Assembly (NCBI RefSeq): GCF_900106065.1
Contig: NZ_LT629796.1
Location: forward strand, 1,958,001 to 2,022,000
Direction of reading: 5' to 3'
Length of the DNA stretch: 64,000 nt
From: Pseudomonas mandelii
GTDB taxonomy: Bacteria > Pseudomonadota > Gammaproteobacteria > Pseudomonadales > Pseudomonadaceae
Positions 17,669 through 27,169 of the stretch are shown here, piece by piece (positions within the stretch are counted from its first letter, which is position 1; every line of letters begins with the position of its first letter). The translations under genes and the position numbers were made by a program. A model generated the notes under the pieces. That model was not told the DNA's origin. It did not search any database and saw only the letters and a program-made list of their open reading frames with translations.

Positions 17669-18231
17669 GTCAGTACCTCCTCGGCCAGCAGCCGACGCAG
17701 TTTTTGCTGGGCATAGCGCAAGCGACTCTTGACGGTTTCCAGGGGTGTTTCGGTGAGGACGGCGATCTGCGGCAGGTCGAGATCGCCGTGGGCGCGGAGC
17801 AGGAACACTTCGCGCTGGTCGGCGGGCAGGTCGTGCAACGCGGTTTCGAGACGTTGGCTGTCGCGGCTCAGGCTCAGCAGTTGTTCGGGATCGGTCGCCT
17901 CATCAATCACGGCGTGGGTTTGTTCGTCGTAGCTGTCGTGCAAAGGGTTGTGAATGCCATGTTTGCGCCAGTGATCGATCAATCGGTTGCGGGCAATCTG
18001 ATAGAGCCATGTACGAAAATTCGCCCGGCCTTGTGGCTGACTGGTGCTGCGGATCAGGCTCAGCCAGGTGTCCTGGTAAACCTCTTCGGCCAGTTCAGGC
18101 CTGCCGCTCAAACCGAAGAGGAATCGGTAGAGGCCCTGGCGATGACGGGCGTACAAGATCTCGAACGCTGGCCCGTCGCCTGCGCGGTACCGGGCCAGTA
18201 GCGATTCGTCGCTCGGTTCAGGCGCGGACAT
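17665..18231 (-). CDS. ECF-family RNA polymerase sigma factor
   Basis: A 188-residue sigma-70 relative with region 2 (about 10-80; LARYRAGDGPAFEILYARHR and TWLYQIARNRLIDHWRK) and region 4 (about 125-185; LPADQREVFLLRAHGDLDLP, then the helix-turn-helix ETPLETVKSRLRYAQQKLR). The ATG at 18231 is used; the frame stays open upstream into the preceding gene but has no site, while AAGGAGC lies about eleven bases before this ATG. It lies directly behind the VWA lipoprotein gene and overlaps the anti-sigma gene. The regulon is unknown; self-activation of the operon is common for such factors. Confidence 0.9.
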   Translation of the reverse strand: MSAPEPSDESLLARYRAGDGPAFEILYARHRQGLYRFLFGLSGRPELAEEVYQDTWLSLIRSTSQPQGRANFRTWLYQIARNRLIDHWRKHGIHNPLHDSYDEQTHAVIDEATDPEQLLSLSRDSQRLETALHDLPADQREVFLLRAHGDLDLPQIAVLTETPLETVKSRLRYAQQKLRRLLAEEVLT

Positions 18232-18232
18232 G

Positions 18233-19936
18233 TCAGTTATAAGCTCCTTTATGCGACTCAGTGTTGGAGGCGGTGGTAGTGGTTCGCAGGCTCTGCGCCA
18301 ACTCAACCAATTGCACGAACTCTGCGCGCAGACCGAATGGGTCGTCGCCCCGTGCACCGCGCGCCAAGGCTTCGGTGTCTTTCAGGCTGAAATCACCGGT
18401 GTAACGCCCGTCCTTGAGCTGCTGGGAAAACGCTGCCACAGCCGACGCAAAGCGCAGGTCATCACTGGCGTTGCCGACCGAATTACCCGCAATCGGCCGT
18501 TCGATCAAGCGACTTTTCCCACCTTCCGGCAGCTGATATCGCACACGCAGCATCGCCAACTCCCCAGTTGTACCGGAAGCCCCCGGCTCAGCCTTGCCAT
18601 ACCGCAGCGGCTCCAGCCAGCCCTTCTCGCCCTTGGGCACGATTTCGTACAACGCTGTCACCGTGTGTCCTGCACCGATTTCACCGGCATCGACTTTGTC
18701 ATTGCTGAAATCCTCACGCTTCAGCGCCCGGTTCTCATACCCCAGCAGCCGATATTCGCTGACCTGCGCCGGGTTGAACTCCACTTGCAGCTTCACGTTT
18801 TTCGCCACCACCGCGAGGGTTGAACCGAGTTGATCCACCAGCACTTTGCGCGCCTCGCGCAGGTTGTCGATGTAGGCGTAGTTGCCATCGCCGGCGTCGG
18901 CCAGTTGTTCCATCAGGTGTTCATTGTAGTTATCCACACCAAAACCCAAGGTGGTCAGGGAAACGCCCGTCTTGCGTTTATCCACAGCCATTTGCTTGAG
19001 GCTGTCGAAGTCGCTGATGCCGACGTTGAAGTCACCGTCCGTGGCCAGCAGGATGCGGTTGATGCCTTTGGGAATGAAGGCTTGTTGCGCCATCTGATAG
19101 GCCAGTTCGATACCCGAGGCACCCGCCGTCGAGCCACCGGCGGTCAATTGATCAATCGCTGTACGAATCTTCGCTTTTTCCCGTCCAGAAGTCGGCTCTA
19201 GAACCACACGCGAATCGCCGGCGTAGACCACCAAAGACACCCGGTCCTGCTCGCGCAGTTGATCGACCAGCAATTTCAGGGTGCTTTTGACCAGTGGCAA
19301 ACCTTCGCGACGGTCCATCGAGCCGGAGACGTCCACCAAAAACACCAGGTTGGCCGGGGCCAGTTCCGCGACTGCGCGGTCCGAGGCTTTGATACCGATG
19401 CGCAGCAAACGGGTATGCGGATTCCATGGCGATGACGCCAGTTCAGTGGTCACGCCAAAAGGCGAGCCGTCCGTGGGCAGCGCGTAGTCGTAGGGGAAGT
19501 AATTGACCAGTTCTTCCAGCCGCACAGCGCCTTCGGGCGGCAGGCGTCCCTGATTCAGCAAGCGGCGGACATTGGCGTAAGCGCCGGTATCGACGTCGGC
19601 GCTGAAAGTCGAGACCGGCGCCTCGGCCACACTGTGAATCGGGTTATCCGCCAATGCCTGATATTGCTCGCGCTGCTCATCCCGATAACCCGGCGCAGCC
19701 ACCTCAGGCGCAAAGCTCGCCATGGGGGCTGGACGGGTGCTGCGTTTGGCCATCGAGGCATCCGCGGCAACGGACTCGCTGCGCACCAGCGCCTCAGTCT
19801 TCAGTGCACCTTGAGCCGGTGGCGACACAGCGGTGGACTCAGGTTTAGAGGAAGCGCCGCAACCGGCAACGGCCAACAGCAACCCGACGGTGAAACCCTG
19901 GGCGGCCGGGCGGAGGAAATGCAGAGGGAGGGACAT
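18233..19936 (-). CDS. VWA-domain lipoprotein (YfbK-like, DUF3520)
   Basis: A 567-residue predicted lipoprotein. The signal peptide ends in the lipobox LAVAGC. A conserved N-terminal region (PVSTFSADVDTGAYANVRRL) is followed by a von Willebrand A domain (about 190-370) with an intact metal site, DVSGSMD, and by a DUF3520-like C-terminal domain. This architecture is that of E. coli YfbK and relatives; the role is thought to be protein binding at the envelope. It is the first gene of a three-gene run with the ECF sigma and anti-sigma, unusual company for the family, and might be part of the signal input. Confidence 0.88.
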   Translation of the reverse strand: MSLPLHFLRPAAQGFTVGLLLAVAGCGASSKPESTAVSPPAQGALKTEALVRSESVAADASMAKRSTRPAPMASFAPEVAAPGYRDEQREQYQALADNPIHSVAEAPVSTFSADVDTGAYANVRRLLNQGRLPPEGAVRLEELVNYFPYDYALPTDGSPFGVTTELASSPWNPHTRLLRIGIKASDRAVAELAPANLVFLVDVSGSMDRREGLPLVKSTLKLLVDQLREQDRVSLVVYAGDSRVVLEPTSGREKAKIRTAIDQLTAGGSTAGASGIELAYQMAQQAFIPKGINRILLATDGDFNVGISDFDSLKQMAVDKRKTGVSLTTLGFGVDNYNEHLMEQLADAGDGNYAYIDNLREARKVLVDQLGSTLAVVAKNVKLQVEFNPAQVSEYRLLGYENRALKREDFSNDKVDAGEIGAGHTVTALYEIVPKGEKGWLEPLRYGKAEPGASGTTGELAMLRVRYQLPEGGKSRLIERPIAGNSVGNASDDLRFASAVAAFSQQLKDGRYTGDFSLKDTEALARGARGDDPFGLRAEFVQLVELAQSLRTTTTASNTESHKGAYN

Positions 19937-20025
19937 GGGGGCTGACCTCAGGAGGAAATTGATCCATTCATCCTCTGAGACGAGCCCCCGTTCAGATTCG
20001 GGTTAACCCGGCTGAAAAATTAATC

Positions 20026-20586
20026 TCAGCGGTGATAACGCCGCACCACACTGCTGTTTTTCAGCACATGGCCTTTGATTTTCTCCAGCAGCTGCGCACG
20101 CGTCAGGCCGGCGGGCAAGGCGTCTGGAGCGAGGTCCAGGGCGTAGAGCTGGATAATGTAGTGGTGGGAGCTGTCGCCGACGGGTGGACAAGGACCGATG
20201 TAGCCGGTGGTGCCTTTGCTGTTGCTGCCGCCCATACCTTCTAGCGCGGATTTGGCGCCCACACCGGCCGGGATCTGACGGGTCGTGGCCTTGATGCCGT
20301 AGTGAATCCAGTGATCGACCCCAAGGCCTTTCTGGCCGTCCGGGTCGTGCATGACGATGGCGTAACTCAAGGTGCCCTGGGGGCCGGCGTTCCAGCTCAG
20401 GGCCGGGGACTGATTCTTGCCGCCGCAGCCGCTGGCGTCGCTGGCCGCCGCCGAGGTGAACAGGCGGTTATCCGAAACACCGGGAATGCTGACGGTGAAA
20501 CGCTCCTGGGCCTGCGCCGGAAATTGCACGCAAAGGGCGACTGCAACGGCCGCCAGCCAAGGGTTCAGAGAGGTCAATCGGGTCAT
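20026..20586 (-). CDS. YbhB/YbcL-family Raf-kinase-inhibitor-like protein, exported
   Basis: A 186-residue protein with a signal peptide (LNPWLAAVAVALCVQFPAQA, cleavage before QERF). The mature part is of the phosphatidylethanolamine-binding protein family; the pocket motifs SPALSW, MHDPDG, DHWIHYGI and GPCPP are visible. E. coli YbcL is periplasmic; substrates of the bacterial family are not well defined. The start is the ATG at 20586, since the signal peptide begins there, and the open frame upstream is noncoding. It is divergent from the Rieske/reductase gene. Confidence 0.88.
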   Translation of the reverse strand: MTRLTSLNPWLAAVAVALCVQFPAQAQERFTVSIPGVSDNRLFTSAAASDASGCGGKNQSPALSWNAGPQGTLSYAIVMHDPDGQKGLGVDHWIHYGIKATTRQIPAGVGAKSALEGMGGSNSKGTTGYIGPCPPVGDSSHHYIIQLYALDLAPDALPAGLTRAQLLEKIKGHVLKNSSVVRRYHR

Positions 20587-20725
20587 TCCGGAGCACCTTG
20601 TGCGGATGGGGCCTTCGTCGGCCTGCGAACTATAGCCGTACCGTTGGTGCGGTGGCAGTGGGAATTGGCTGAACCTCGGGACTAAGGCCAAACTCTTAAG
20701 TGAAACGCCCGCCTGGAGAATGATC

Positions 20726-22255
20726 ATGGCCCTGCACCGCGTCGCCCGTTTTGCCGATGTGCCCGAAAACCGAGGCCTGGAAGTACGGATCGCGGACACC
20801 AAGATAGTTTTGCTAAGGGTCGGCGATCAATTGCGCGCCTATCAAGGTGAATGCCCCCACGCCGGGGCGCCGCTGGCCGAGGGTGCGCTGTGCCATGGGC
20901 GTCTGATCTGTCCGTGGCACAAAGCCGCGTATCGGATCGAGGATGGCGGGCTGTGTGATCCGCCGTCTCTGGACAGCCTCAAGCGCTATCCCCTGGAGAT
21001 GCGTGATGACGAGGTCTGGGTCGACGATCAGCCGCTATCGGATCCCCACACCCCGCCAGCCGATGATGAGCGCACGTTTGTGATCATCGGAGCCGGGGCC
21101 GCCGGCACGGCGGGAGCAGCGGCATTGCGCGAAAAAGGCTTCGGCGGCCGCGTCGTGCTGATCGACCGTGAAGCCGACGCCGGTTACGACCGCACAGTGC
21201 TGAGCAAATTCGTGATTGCCGGGGAAATGCCGCCCGAAGAAGTCCCGCCGCTACGGGATGAACGCTTTTACCGCGAGCAGCGCATCGAGCGAATAAACGG
21301 TGAAGTGGCGAGCCTGGATACAGCCAACAAAACACTGCGACTGGCCGACGGTCAGTCACTGACCTATGACGCTGCGCTGCTCGCGACCGGCGGCACACCC
21401 AACCCCCTCACGTTGCCAGGTGCTGACTTGCCGCAAGTCTTCCTGCTGCGCTCCAAGGATCAGGCGACGCGGATTCTGAACGCGGCAAAACCCGGCCAAC
21501 GGGTGGTGATCATCGGCGATAGCTTCATTGCCTTGGAGTCCGCGTCGGCCCTGCGCCAATACGGTCTGGAGGTCACCGTGCTGGCGCGCCACGCAGTGCC
21601 GTTCGTCAAGCAGTTTGGCGAAGCGGTCGGCAAGGCGATTCGTGCCCGGCACGTGGCCAACGGCGTGGTGTTTCATAGCGACAGCGAAGCCGCGCAGATC
21701 GAAGGCACGGGCAAGGTCGAAGCGGTGAAACTGGAAAACGGTCAACGTTTGCCTGCGGATCTGGTGCTCGTCGGCATCGGCGTCAGCCCGGCGACGGATC
21801 CGTTTGCCGACCTGCCCAAGGAAAAAGACCGTTCACTGCAGGCCGACGGCGGCATGCGCGTGGCCGACGGGCTCTGGGCGGCGGGTGATATCGCGACCTT
21901 CCCGCTCAACGGCCAGCCCCAGCGCATCGAACACTGGCGCCTGGCCCAGCAACAGGCGCGGATCGCGGCGGCGAACATGCTGGGCGGCGACGAGCACTAC
22001 CTCGACGTGCCGTATTTCTGGACCTGGCACTTCGGCAAAAATTACGACTACCTCGGCCACGCCGAAAGCTGGGACGAAGTCGAGTTCAAAGGCAACCCTG
22101 ACCATCCACCCTTTATCGGCCTGTTCAGCAAGAACGGCGTGGTGGTGGCGGCTGTTGCCTGCGACAAAGAGCGGGCGATGGCGATGCTCGCTGAACGGAT
22201 GAAGCAACCGCTGCCGGTGGATGAGGCGTGGCTGTTGATTCGGGATGTGGATTAG
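20726..22255 (+). CDS. Rieske [2Fe-2S] domain fused to FAD/NAD(P)H oxidoreductase
   Basis: A 509-residue protein. Residues 1-105 form a Rieske domain with ligands CPHAGAP and CPWHKAAY. Residues about 115-400 form a two-dinucleotide-fold flavin reductase (FVIIGAGAAGTAGAAALRE for FAD, VVIIGDSFIALESASALR for NAD(P)H), and the C-terminal domain resembles that of ferredoxin reductases and AIF-like proteins. The likely job is electron transfer from NAD(P)H through FAD to the iron-sulfur centre and an unknown acceptor. The ATG at 20726 is preferred because GGAG lies seven bases before it. It appears to be a single-gene unit. Confidence 0.88.
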   Translation: MALHRVARFADVPENRGLEVRIADTKIVLLRVGDQLRAYQGECPHAGAPLAEGALCHGRLICPWHKAAYRIEDGGLCDPPSLDSLKRYPLEMRDDEVWVDDQPLSDPHTPPADDERTFVIIGAGAAGTAGAAALREKGFGGRVVLIDREADAGYDRTVLSKFVIAGEMPPEEVPPLRDERFYREQRIERINGEVASLDTANKTLRLADGQSLTYDAALLATGGTPNPLTLPGADLPQVFLLRSKDQATRILNAAKPGQRVVIIGDSFIALESASALRQYGLEVTVLARHAVPFVKQFGEAVGKAIRARHVANGVVFHSDSEAAQIEGTGKVEAVKLENGQRLPADLVLVGIGVSPATDPFADLPKEKDRSLQADGGMRVADGLWAAGDIATFPLNGQPQRIEHWRLAQQQARIAAANMLGGDEHYLDVPYFWTWHFGKNYDYLGHAESWDEVEFKGNPDHPPFIGLFSKNGVVVAAVACDKERAMAMLAERMKQPLPVDEAWLLIRDVD

Positions 22256-22272
22256 GTTTAAACAGCGGACAG

Positions 22273-22314
22273 CAAAACGCCCGGTGCCTGCGTTCGCAGA
22301 GACCGGGCGTTGCC
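22273..22314 (-). terminator. Bidirectional hairpin terminator
   Basis: AACGCCCGGT (22276-22285) and ACCGGGCGTT (22302-22311) are perfect arms with a nested CTGCG/CGCAG stem between them. On the minus strand the stem is followed by TTTT and ends the ydgA-like transcript. On the plus strand it lies just after the reductase gene. Confidence 0.85.
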
Positions 22315-22329
22315 ATGAAGCGAGCGGTA

Positions 22330-23835
22330 TTACTGAATCGGTGCAACGCCGCCGAGTTTGCTCATCACGAAGCCGACAAATTGTTCAACGGTCATTTTCT
22401 GGCCATTGAATTCCACCTGGTTGTTGGCGTAATGCAATTTGGTGACGACATCGTTGCCCTCCAGCTTGGCCAGTTGCGTACCGACCGCCATGCTGCTGAA
22501 CATGTCAGCAGTCGCCGTTGCCTGATCGGCGATGAGCTTGGCGTCGGTCTGACCGTCAATCTGCGATTGCACAGTGAACAGGTCAACGAGCATTGGCTTG
22601 GACACTTTCAGATTGAAATCCAGCAGCGCAATCAGTTGTTGGGTCAACTGGTCTGGCGGCAGGTCCATGGACTGCGGTTTGGTCAGGTCGAGCACCAGGT
22701 TGGCGCGGCTTTCACCGTTGGTGGATTTGAACGACAGATTCTCCAGGGCTACCTGCGGGCCAGCCGCGAGCAGTTTTTCCAGACCGATTTTGACCTGTGC
22801 TTCTTCTTCCGGGGTCAACACCAGTTCTGGCGCCGGTTCACCGGCGGCAGCGGCTTCGGCGGCGGCCTTCTCGTAGGGCTGCAATTTGGTCTGGTAGATC
22901 TGCATCAGCGACATGGTCGCCGGGATGTCGAGGTTTTTCAGGCTCATGGCCATCTGCGCAGAACCGAACGTTTTGCCATTCAACGACACCTCGCCCACCT
23001 TGTAATCGGCGCGCCCCGAAGCGCTGGTGCCCGACTCTTCGGTGTGGTTTTTCATTTCAAATTTCTTGAAGCCCAGTACCGACTGTTTGGCGCCGAAGGT
23101 GGTTTTGCTGTCGGTCACCTCCAGGGTGTTGTCGCCGACGTAATAACCGTAGGTGCTTTTGGTCAGGTTGCTGGCCACGGTCAGGCCGTTCAGCTCGACC
23201 TTCACGGGTGTCTGGTCTTCAGCCACCGTGGTCAGCGTCAGGCTGTCCATGTAGCCGTCAGCCTTGACCTTTTGGGCTTGGGCGCTGGCGGCGACGTCGA
23301 GGTTCAGACCGGAAAACTTCAGGTGGGAGGTGGCGTCCAGCGCCACGTCCAGCGGCAGCAATTCGAGCGTGCCGTTGGTGGAATTGTCGTACCCGATATT
23401 GACCAGGCCCTTGAGAGGCGACTGGTCCTTGGCAGCGGCGAACCATTTCTCGGTGGTTGGCGTTCTTTCCAGTTCGTAGTGACTGGTGGCCATGACCGGC
23501 AGCCATTTCAGCGACATCAGACGCGAGAACGGCAGCGGTCCGTGTTCGATGTGGTCGACGAACAGCAACTCGACCGGCGCTTCGCCAAACATTTCACCTT
23601 CACCCTTGAGGCGATAGTGCGCGGTGCTGCTGAACACGTGGCGCTCCAGCGAGACCAGTTCCAGCGATGCCGTGCCGTTGGAACCCACCAGCGCGGCTTT
23701 CAGCTCTTTGTTGGCGTCAGCGATCGAGGTATTCAGCACGCCTTCGATTTTGGTGCCGGTGTACCAGGCACCACCGGCGCTGATTGCACCGATGGCAACG
23801 ACGATTCCAAGAAGCACGCCTGCTGATTTATTCAT
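22330..23835 (-). CDS. YdgA-like (DUF945) envelope protein
   Basis: A 501-residue protein with one N-terminal hydrophobic anchor (SAGVLLGIVVAIGAISAGGAW) and a large beta-rich part with no visible catalytic motif. Sequence and length match the DUF945/YdgA family of gammaproteobacteria. A coiled or helical insertion rich in Ala/Glu lies near residues 320-345. The family function is poorly defined; an inner-membrane-anchored periplasmic protein is expected. It stands alone, with a terminator after it. Confidence 0.82.
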   Translation of the reverse strand: MNKSAGVLLGIVVAIGAISAGGAWYTGTKIEGVLNTSIADANKELKAALVGSNGTASLELVSLERHVFSSTAHYRLKGEGEMFGEAPVELLFVDHIEHGPLPFSRLMSLKWLPVMATSHYELERTPTTEKWFAAAKDQSPLKGLVNIGYDNSTNGTLELLPLDVALDATSHLKFSGLNLDVAASAQAQKVKADGYMDSLTLTTVAEDQTPVKVELNGLTVASNLTKSTYGYYVGDNTLEVTDSKTTFGAKQSVLGFKKFEMKNHTEESGTSASGRADYKVGEVSLNGKTFGSAQMAMSLKNLDIPATMSLMQIYQTKLQPYEKAAAEAAAAGEPAPELVLTPEEEAQVKIGLEKLLAAGPQVALENLSFKSTNGESRANLVLDLTKPQSMDLPPDQLTQQLIALLDFNLKVSKPMLVDLFTVQSQIDGQTDAKLIADQATATADMFSSMAVGTQLAKLEGNDVVTKLHYANNQVEFNGQKMTVEQFVGFVMSKLGGVAPIQ

Positions 23836-24029
23836 GAATTACCCGATCAATGTCCGTTGTTGAAAATGTGGTCGTCTTCCCTGAACCCTTGACGGGTTGC
23901 GGTCACGACTGCGCTGAAAGTGCGAGGGAGATTAGCATCAGGCGCACCGGGTGGCCCAATGTTTAAAGGTTAAAGAGTGTCTATGGACCGCGTGCACGGG
24001 CCGAGAGTTTCGGCGGTCATGAAATCGCG

Positions 24030-24095
24030 TTCGCGGGCAAGCCTCGCTCCTACAGGTATCGCATGATCCTTGTAGGAGCGAGGCTTGCCCGCGAA
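24030..24095. repeat. REPIN of the GCGGGCAAGCC class
   Basis: TTCGCGGGCAAGCCTCGCTC (from 24030) and its exact complement ending TTGCCCGCGAA (24095) are separated by about 16 bases. It sits in the 284-base gap between the ydgA-like gene start and the next gene's stop; no other element is seen there. Confidence 0.9.
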
Positions 24096-24119
24096 GGCGT
24101 CAATACCGACAACATCAAT

Positions 24120-24755
24120 TCAGGAATACTGAACTTCCATCTCATCCAGCTGGTGATCAAAGCTTTTGAGCCGCGCCGTCCACGTATACACCAGCACTTC
24201 AAAATCGCGATTGATTACCGCCCCGCCCGCCACGTCCGCACGGGGATCGCAGAAGTCCAGCTGATAGCGTTCGCGGGCCATGGCGGCGGCGACATCGGAG
24301 AGTTCGCGGGCGTTGTTCAGCCAGTGCCTGCCGTCTTCGGAGACTTGCTTGTCCAGTTCAAGGCATTGTTTCTTCAACGTATCGAGGCTTTTTTCCAGTG
24401 GCGTGCCGGTGAGTTCGCCCATGACTTCCTGGAACGTGCGCCCCGGTTGCCAGTAACTGCCCCAGAAATAGCGGTCAAACACCGTTTCGACCCGACGCAA
24501 AGCCACCTTGGTGTCCCAGATCAGCACCCGGGTCTTGCCTTGTTCGAGTTGTCTTTTCTTGATGCGCTGGCCCTGGACTGAGGCCCAGGCCACTACGACG
24601 ATTGCCATCACGGCAATCAGCGCGGCTGCGCTGTCGAGGAACACCAGAGCCTTGTCGATCTGGTGGGCCAGCATGATGCCGTAGAAATAGGTGGCCGACA
24701 GCAGAACCAATGCCGCAATAGCGCACCAGAAGCCGGGAGCATAAGGGTTTTTCAT
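24120..24755 (-). CDS. Membrane protein of unknown function
   Basis: A 211-residue protein with two hydrophobic segments at the N-terminus (FWCAIAALVLLSATYFYGI and ALIAVMAIVVVAWASV) and a charged cytoplasmic helical part of about 140 residues. I do not recognise a family. The layout (two helices, short loop, long soluble tail) resembles small sensory or scaffold proteins, but no catalytic motif is present. It is preceded by the efflux operon on the same strand with an 81-base gap, so cotranscription is possible. Confidence 0.7.
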   Translation of the reverse strand: MKNPYAPGFWCAIAALVLLSATYFYGIMLAHQIDKALVFLDSAAALIAVMAIVVVAWASVQGQRIKKRQLEQGKTRVLIWDTKVALRRVETVFDRYFWGSYWQPGRTFQEVMGELTGTPLEKSLDTLKKQCLELDKQVSEDGRHWLNNARELSDVAAAMARERYQLDFCDPRADVAGGAVINRDFEVLVYTWTARLKSFDHQLDEMEVQYS

Positions 24756-24836
24756 TATTAGATCCCCATGACCAACGCGAGCCTTGATCGATGAAATCGA
24801 CGCGCGACTTCATCAAATCAAAGCATAGCAACGGCC

Positions 24837-26285
24837 TCAGGGTTTGCCGGGTTGTGACGCTTGCGTTCGTCCGCTTTCCCAGCCACCGCCCAACGCGAGG
24901 AACAGATCGATCTGGCTCATGGCAACTTGCGTGTTCGCGGAGGCCAATTGCGCCCGTACATCGGTGTAGGTGCGGGTCGCTTGCAGATCCGCCAGGAACG
25001 ATGCGCGGCCAGCCTGGAAGAAGCGGTGGGTCTGGTCGGCGGCCAGTTGTGCCGATTGTTCGGCATCGGCCAACGCATCGCGGCGTTGCAGCAGCGCGGA
25101 GTATTGCGCCAGGCTGGTCTGGGTTTCGCGGATGGCGTTGAGCACCACGCCGTCGAAATGCGCAAGCGTACCTTGGGTCGCCGCTTCTGCCTCACGGATT
25201 CGCGCCCGGGAACCATTGGACGGCACAGTCCAGGTCAACAACGGACCAAAGCCCCAGCGGTTGGTCGCCGGTTTGCCGAGGTTTTCCAGGATGCCGACGG
25301 TGCCGACGGTCGCGCCGATGCTGATGTCCGGGTACAACTCGCCGGTGGCGATGCCGATGCCAGCGGTCGCGGCGGCCAATCGGCGCTCGGCCTGGCGCAC
25401 ATCGGGCCGGCGCTTGAGCAAAGTGGCGCCGTCACCGACCGGCAATAATTGAGTGATTTTCGGCAGTTCGTTGCAGGTGGCGGTCCCGGCCGGCAACTGA
25501 TCGACCGGTTTGGCCAACAGCATCGACAAACGGAACAAACCCGCCTGGCGCGCCGCTTCATAGCGCGGCATGTCGGCGCGCAAGGATTTGAATTGAGTTT
25601 GCGAGCGCGTGACCTGGGTTTCATCGCCGCGCCCGGCGTCGCGCAGACGCTGGATCAGGGTCGTGCCTTGGGCTTGCAGGTCGAGGGAATGCTGAGCGAT
25701 TTCCTGCTCTTCATTGGCCGCACACACTTGGGTGTAGGCCCGAACCACATCGGCCACCAAGGTGATGCGTGCGGTATCGGCGGCAGCCTGGGTCGCGTCG
25801 GCATTGGCCTTGGCCGCTTCGATGCCGCGCTGCAAGGTGCCAAACAGGTCGAACTGATACGAGGTCGTAATGCCGATGTCGCCAACGTTGGCCACGGGTA
25901 CTTTATCCGCCAGCAAGAAGGCTTCGCCGGACTCCTGCAAACGCTGGGCGCCCATTTTCACGCCGCCGCTCCAGCCGCCCGCCGCCTGCGCTTCGTCAAC
26001 CTGAGCACGGGCCCGGGAAAGGCTCGCCGCCGCCACGCGCAAATCGGTATTGGTGACCATGGCCTGCTGCACCAATTGGTCCAGGCGCGGATCCTGATAC
26101 AGGCGCCACCAATCGGCGGGCACCGGGGCGGAAACGACATTTTTACCGTTCACCGCCAATTCACCCTGCAAGTCTTCACGGTGGATGGCCGCGTCGTCCG
26201 GCAGGTGATAATCCGGCCCGACCACCTGACAGGCCGACAGCAACACGCCTAATCCGACGACAGCCAAACCCGCGGCCCTGCTCAT
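24837..26285 (-). CDS. Outer-membrane efflux lipoprotein (NodT/OprM family)
   Basis: A 482-residue TolC-fold channel subunit. The lipoprotein signal ends in LLSAC, followed by QVVGPDYHLP, the usual NodT start. Paired coiled-coil regions (about 75-220 and 280-440) form the periplasmic tunnel; LLKRRPDVRQAERRLAAATA is a family signature. Its start overlaps the HlyD gene stop by four bases. With HlyD, DUF1656 and FUSC it makes a complete tripartite exporter, probably for aromatic acids or related compounds. Confidence 0.92.
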   Translation of the reverse strand: MSRAAGLAVVGLGVLLSACQVVGPDYHLPDDAAIHREDLQGELAVNGKNVVSAPVPADWWRLYQDPRLDQLVQQAMVTNTDLRVAAASLSRARAQVDEAQAAGGWSGGVKMGAQRLQESGEAFLLADKVPVANVGDIGITTSYQFDLFGTLQRGIEAAKANADATQAAADTARITLVADVVRAYTQVCAANEEQEIAQHSLDLQAQGTTLIQRLRDAGRGDETQVTRSQTQFKSLRADMPRYEAARQAGLFRLSMLLAKPVDQLPAGTATCNELPKITQLLPVGDGATLLKRRPDVRQAERRLAAATAGIGIATGELYPDISIGATVGTVGILENLGKPATNRWGFGPLLTWTVPSNGSRARIREAEAATQGTLAHFDGVVLNAIRETQTSLAQYSALLQRRDALADAEQSAQLAADQTHRFFQAGRASFLADLQATRTYTDVRAQLASANTQVAMSQIDLFLALGGGWESGRTQASQPGKP

Positions 26286-27169
26286 TTCGCGGGCTCCTGC
26301 GGCTGGTCTTCCATGATCGATACCGTGGCGGTGCGCCCGGCGATCATGCGGAAATCCGCCGGTACGTCGTCGAAGGCAATCCGCACCGGAATCCGCTGGG
26401 CCAGGCGCACCCAGCTGAAGGCCGGATTGACGTTGGGCAGCAGGTTGCTGCCGCTGCTGCGGTCGCGGTCCTCGATGCCGGCGACGATGCTTTCCACGTG
26501 GCCACGCAAACGCGCGCGGTCGCCGACCACGCGGATGTCGACCGACTGGCCGACATGAATGCCGTCGAGTTTGGTTTCTTCGAAATAACCGTCGATGTGG
26601 AACGAATTACTGTCCACCACCGACAACACCGGACGCCCGGCGGTGACGAATTCCTGCGCACGCGGCGCACGGTCGTTGACGTAGCCGTCCACCGGGCTGC
26701 GGATGGTCGAGCGGTCCAGGTTGAGCTGGGCGCTGTCCACCGCCACTTGGGCTTCCATCAACGCCACTTCGGCGCGAGCGACCCGCGACTGGCTTTCTTC
26801 CAGTTGCTCGCCCGGCACCAGATTGCCCAGGCCACGGTTACGCTTGGCTTCCCGTTGCGCCTGGGCCAGGGTTTCCTGACGGTCGGCGACCGCCGCTTTC
26901 GCCTGACGCAAGGCCAGTTTGAATCGGTCCTGGTCGACGCTGAACAGCACCTGGCCGCGTTTCACCAATTGGTTGTCACGCACCTGCACTTGCTGGATCA
27001 GCCCGGAAACGTCCGGCGCGATCTGCACGATGTCGGCACGGATGTGCCCGTCCCGGGTCCAGGGCGCGAACATGTAATACATCACCATGCGCCAGACCAC
27101 GACGACGGCGAAGGTCACGATCAGCAAGGTCAGGACAACGCGACCGAGGGTCAAAAAAGGTTTTTTCAT
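26282..27169 (-). CDS. HlyD-family periplasmic adaptor (AaeA-like)
   Basis: A 295-residue membrane-fusion protein with an N-terminal transmembrane helix (VVLTLLIVTFAVVVVWRMVM), a lipoyl-like domain (IAPDVSGLIQQVQVRDNQLV), a short coiled coil and a beta barrel. Size and partner genes match AaeA, which works with the FUSC-type AaeB pump. It overlaps the DUF1656 gene by four bases and the outer-membrane gene by four, so the five genes form one tightly packed transcript. Confidence 0.92.
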   Translation of the reverse strand: MKKPFLTLGRVVLTLLIVTFAVVVVWRMVMYYMFAPWTRDGHIRADIVQIAPDVSGLIQQVQVRDNQLVKRGQVLFSVDQDRFKLALRQAKAAVADRQETLAQAQREAKRNRGLGNLVPGEQLEESQSRVARAEVALMEAQVAVDSAQLNLDRSTIRSPVDGYVNDRAPRAQEFVTAGRPVLSVVDSNSFHIDGYFEETKLDGIHVGQSVDIRVVGDRARLRGHVESIVAGIEDRDRSSGSNLLPNVNPAFSWVRLAQRIPVRIAFDDVPADFRMIAGRTATVSIMEDQPQEPAK

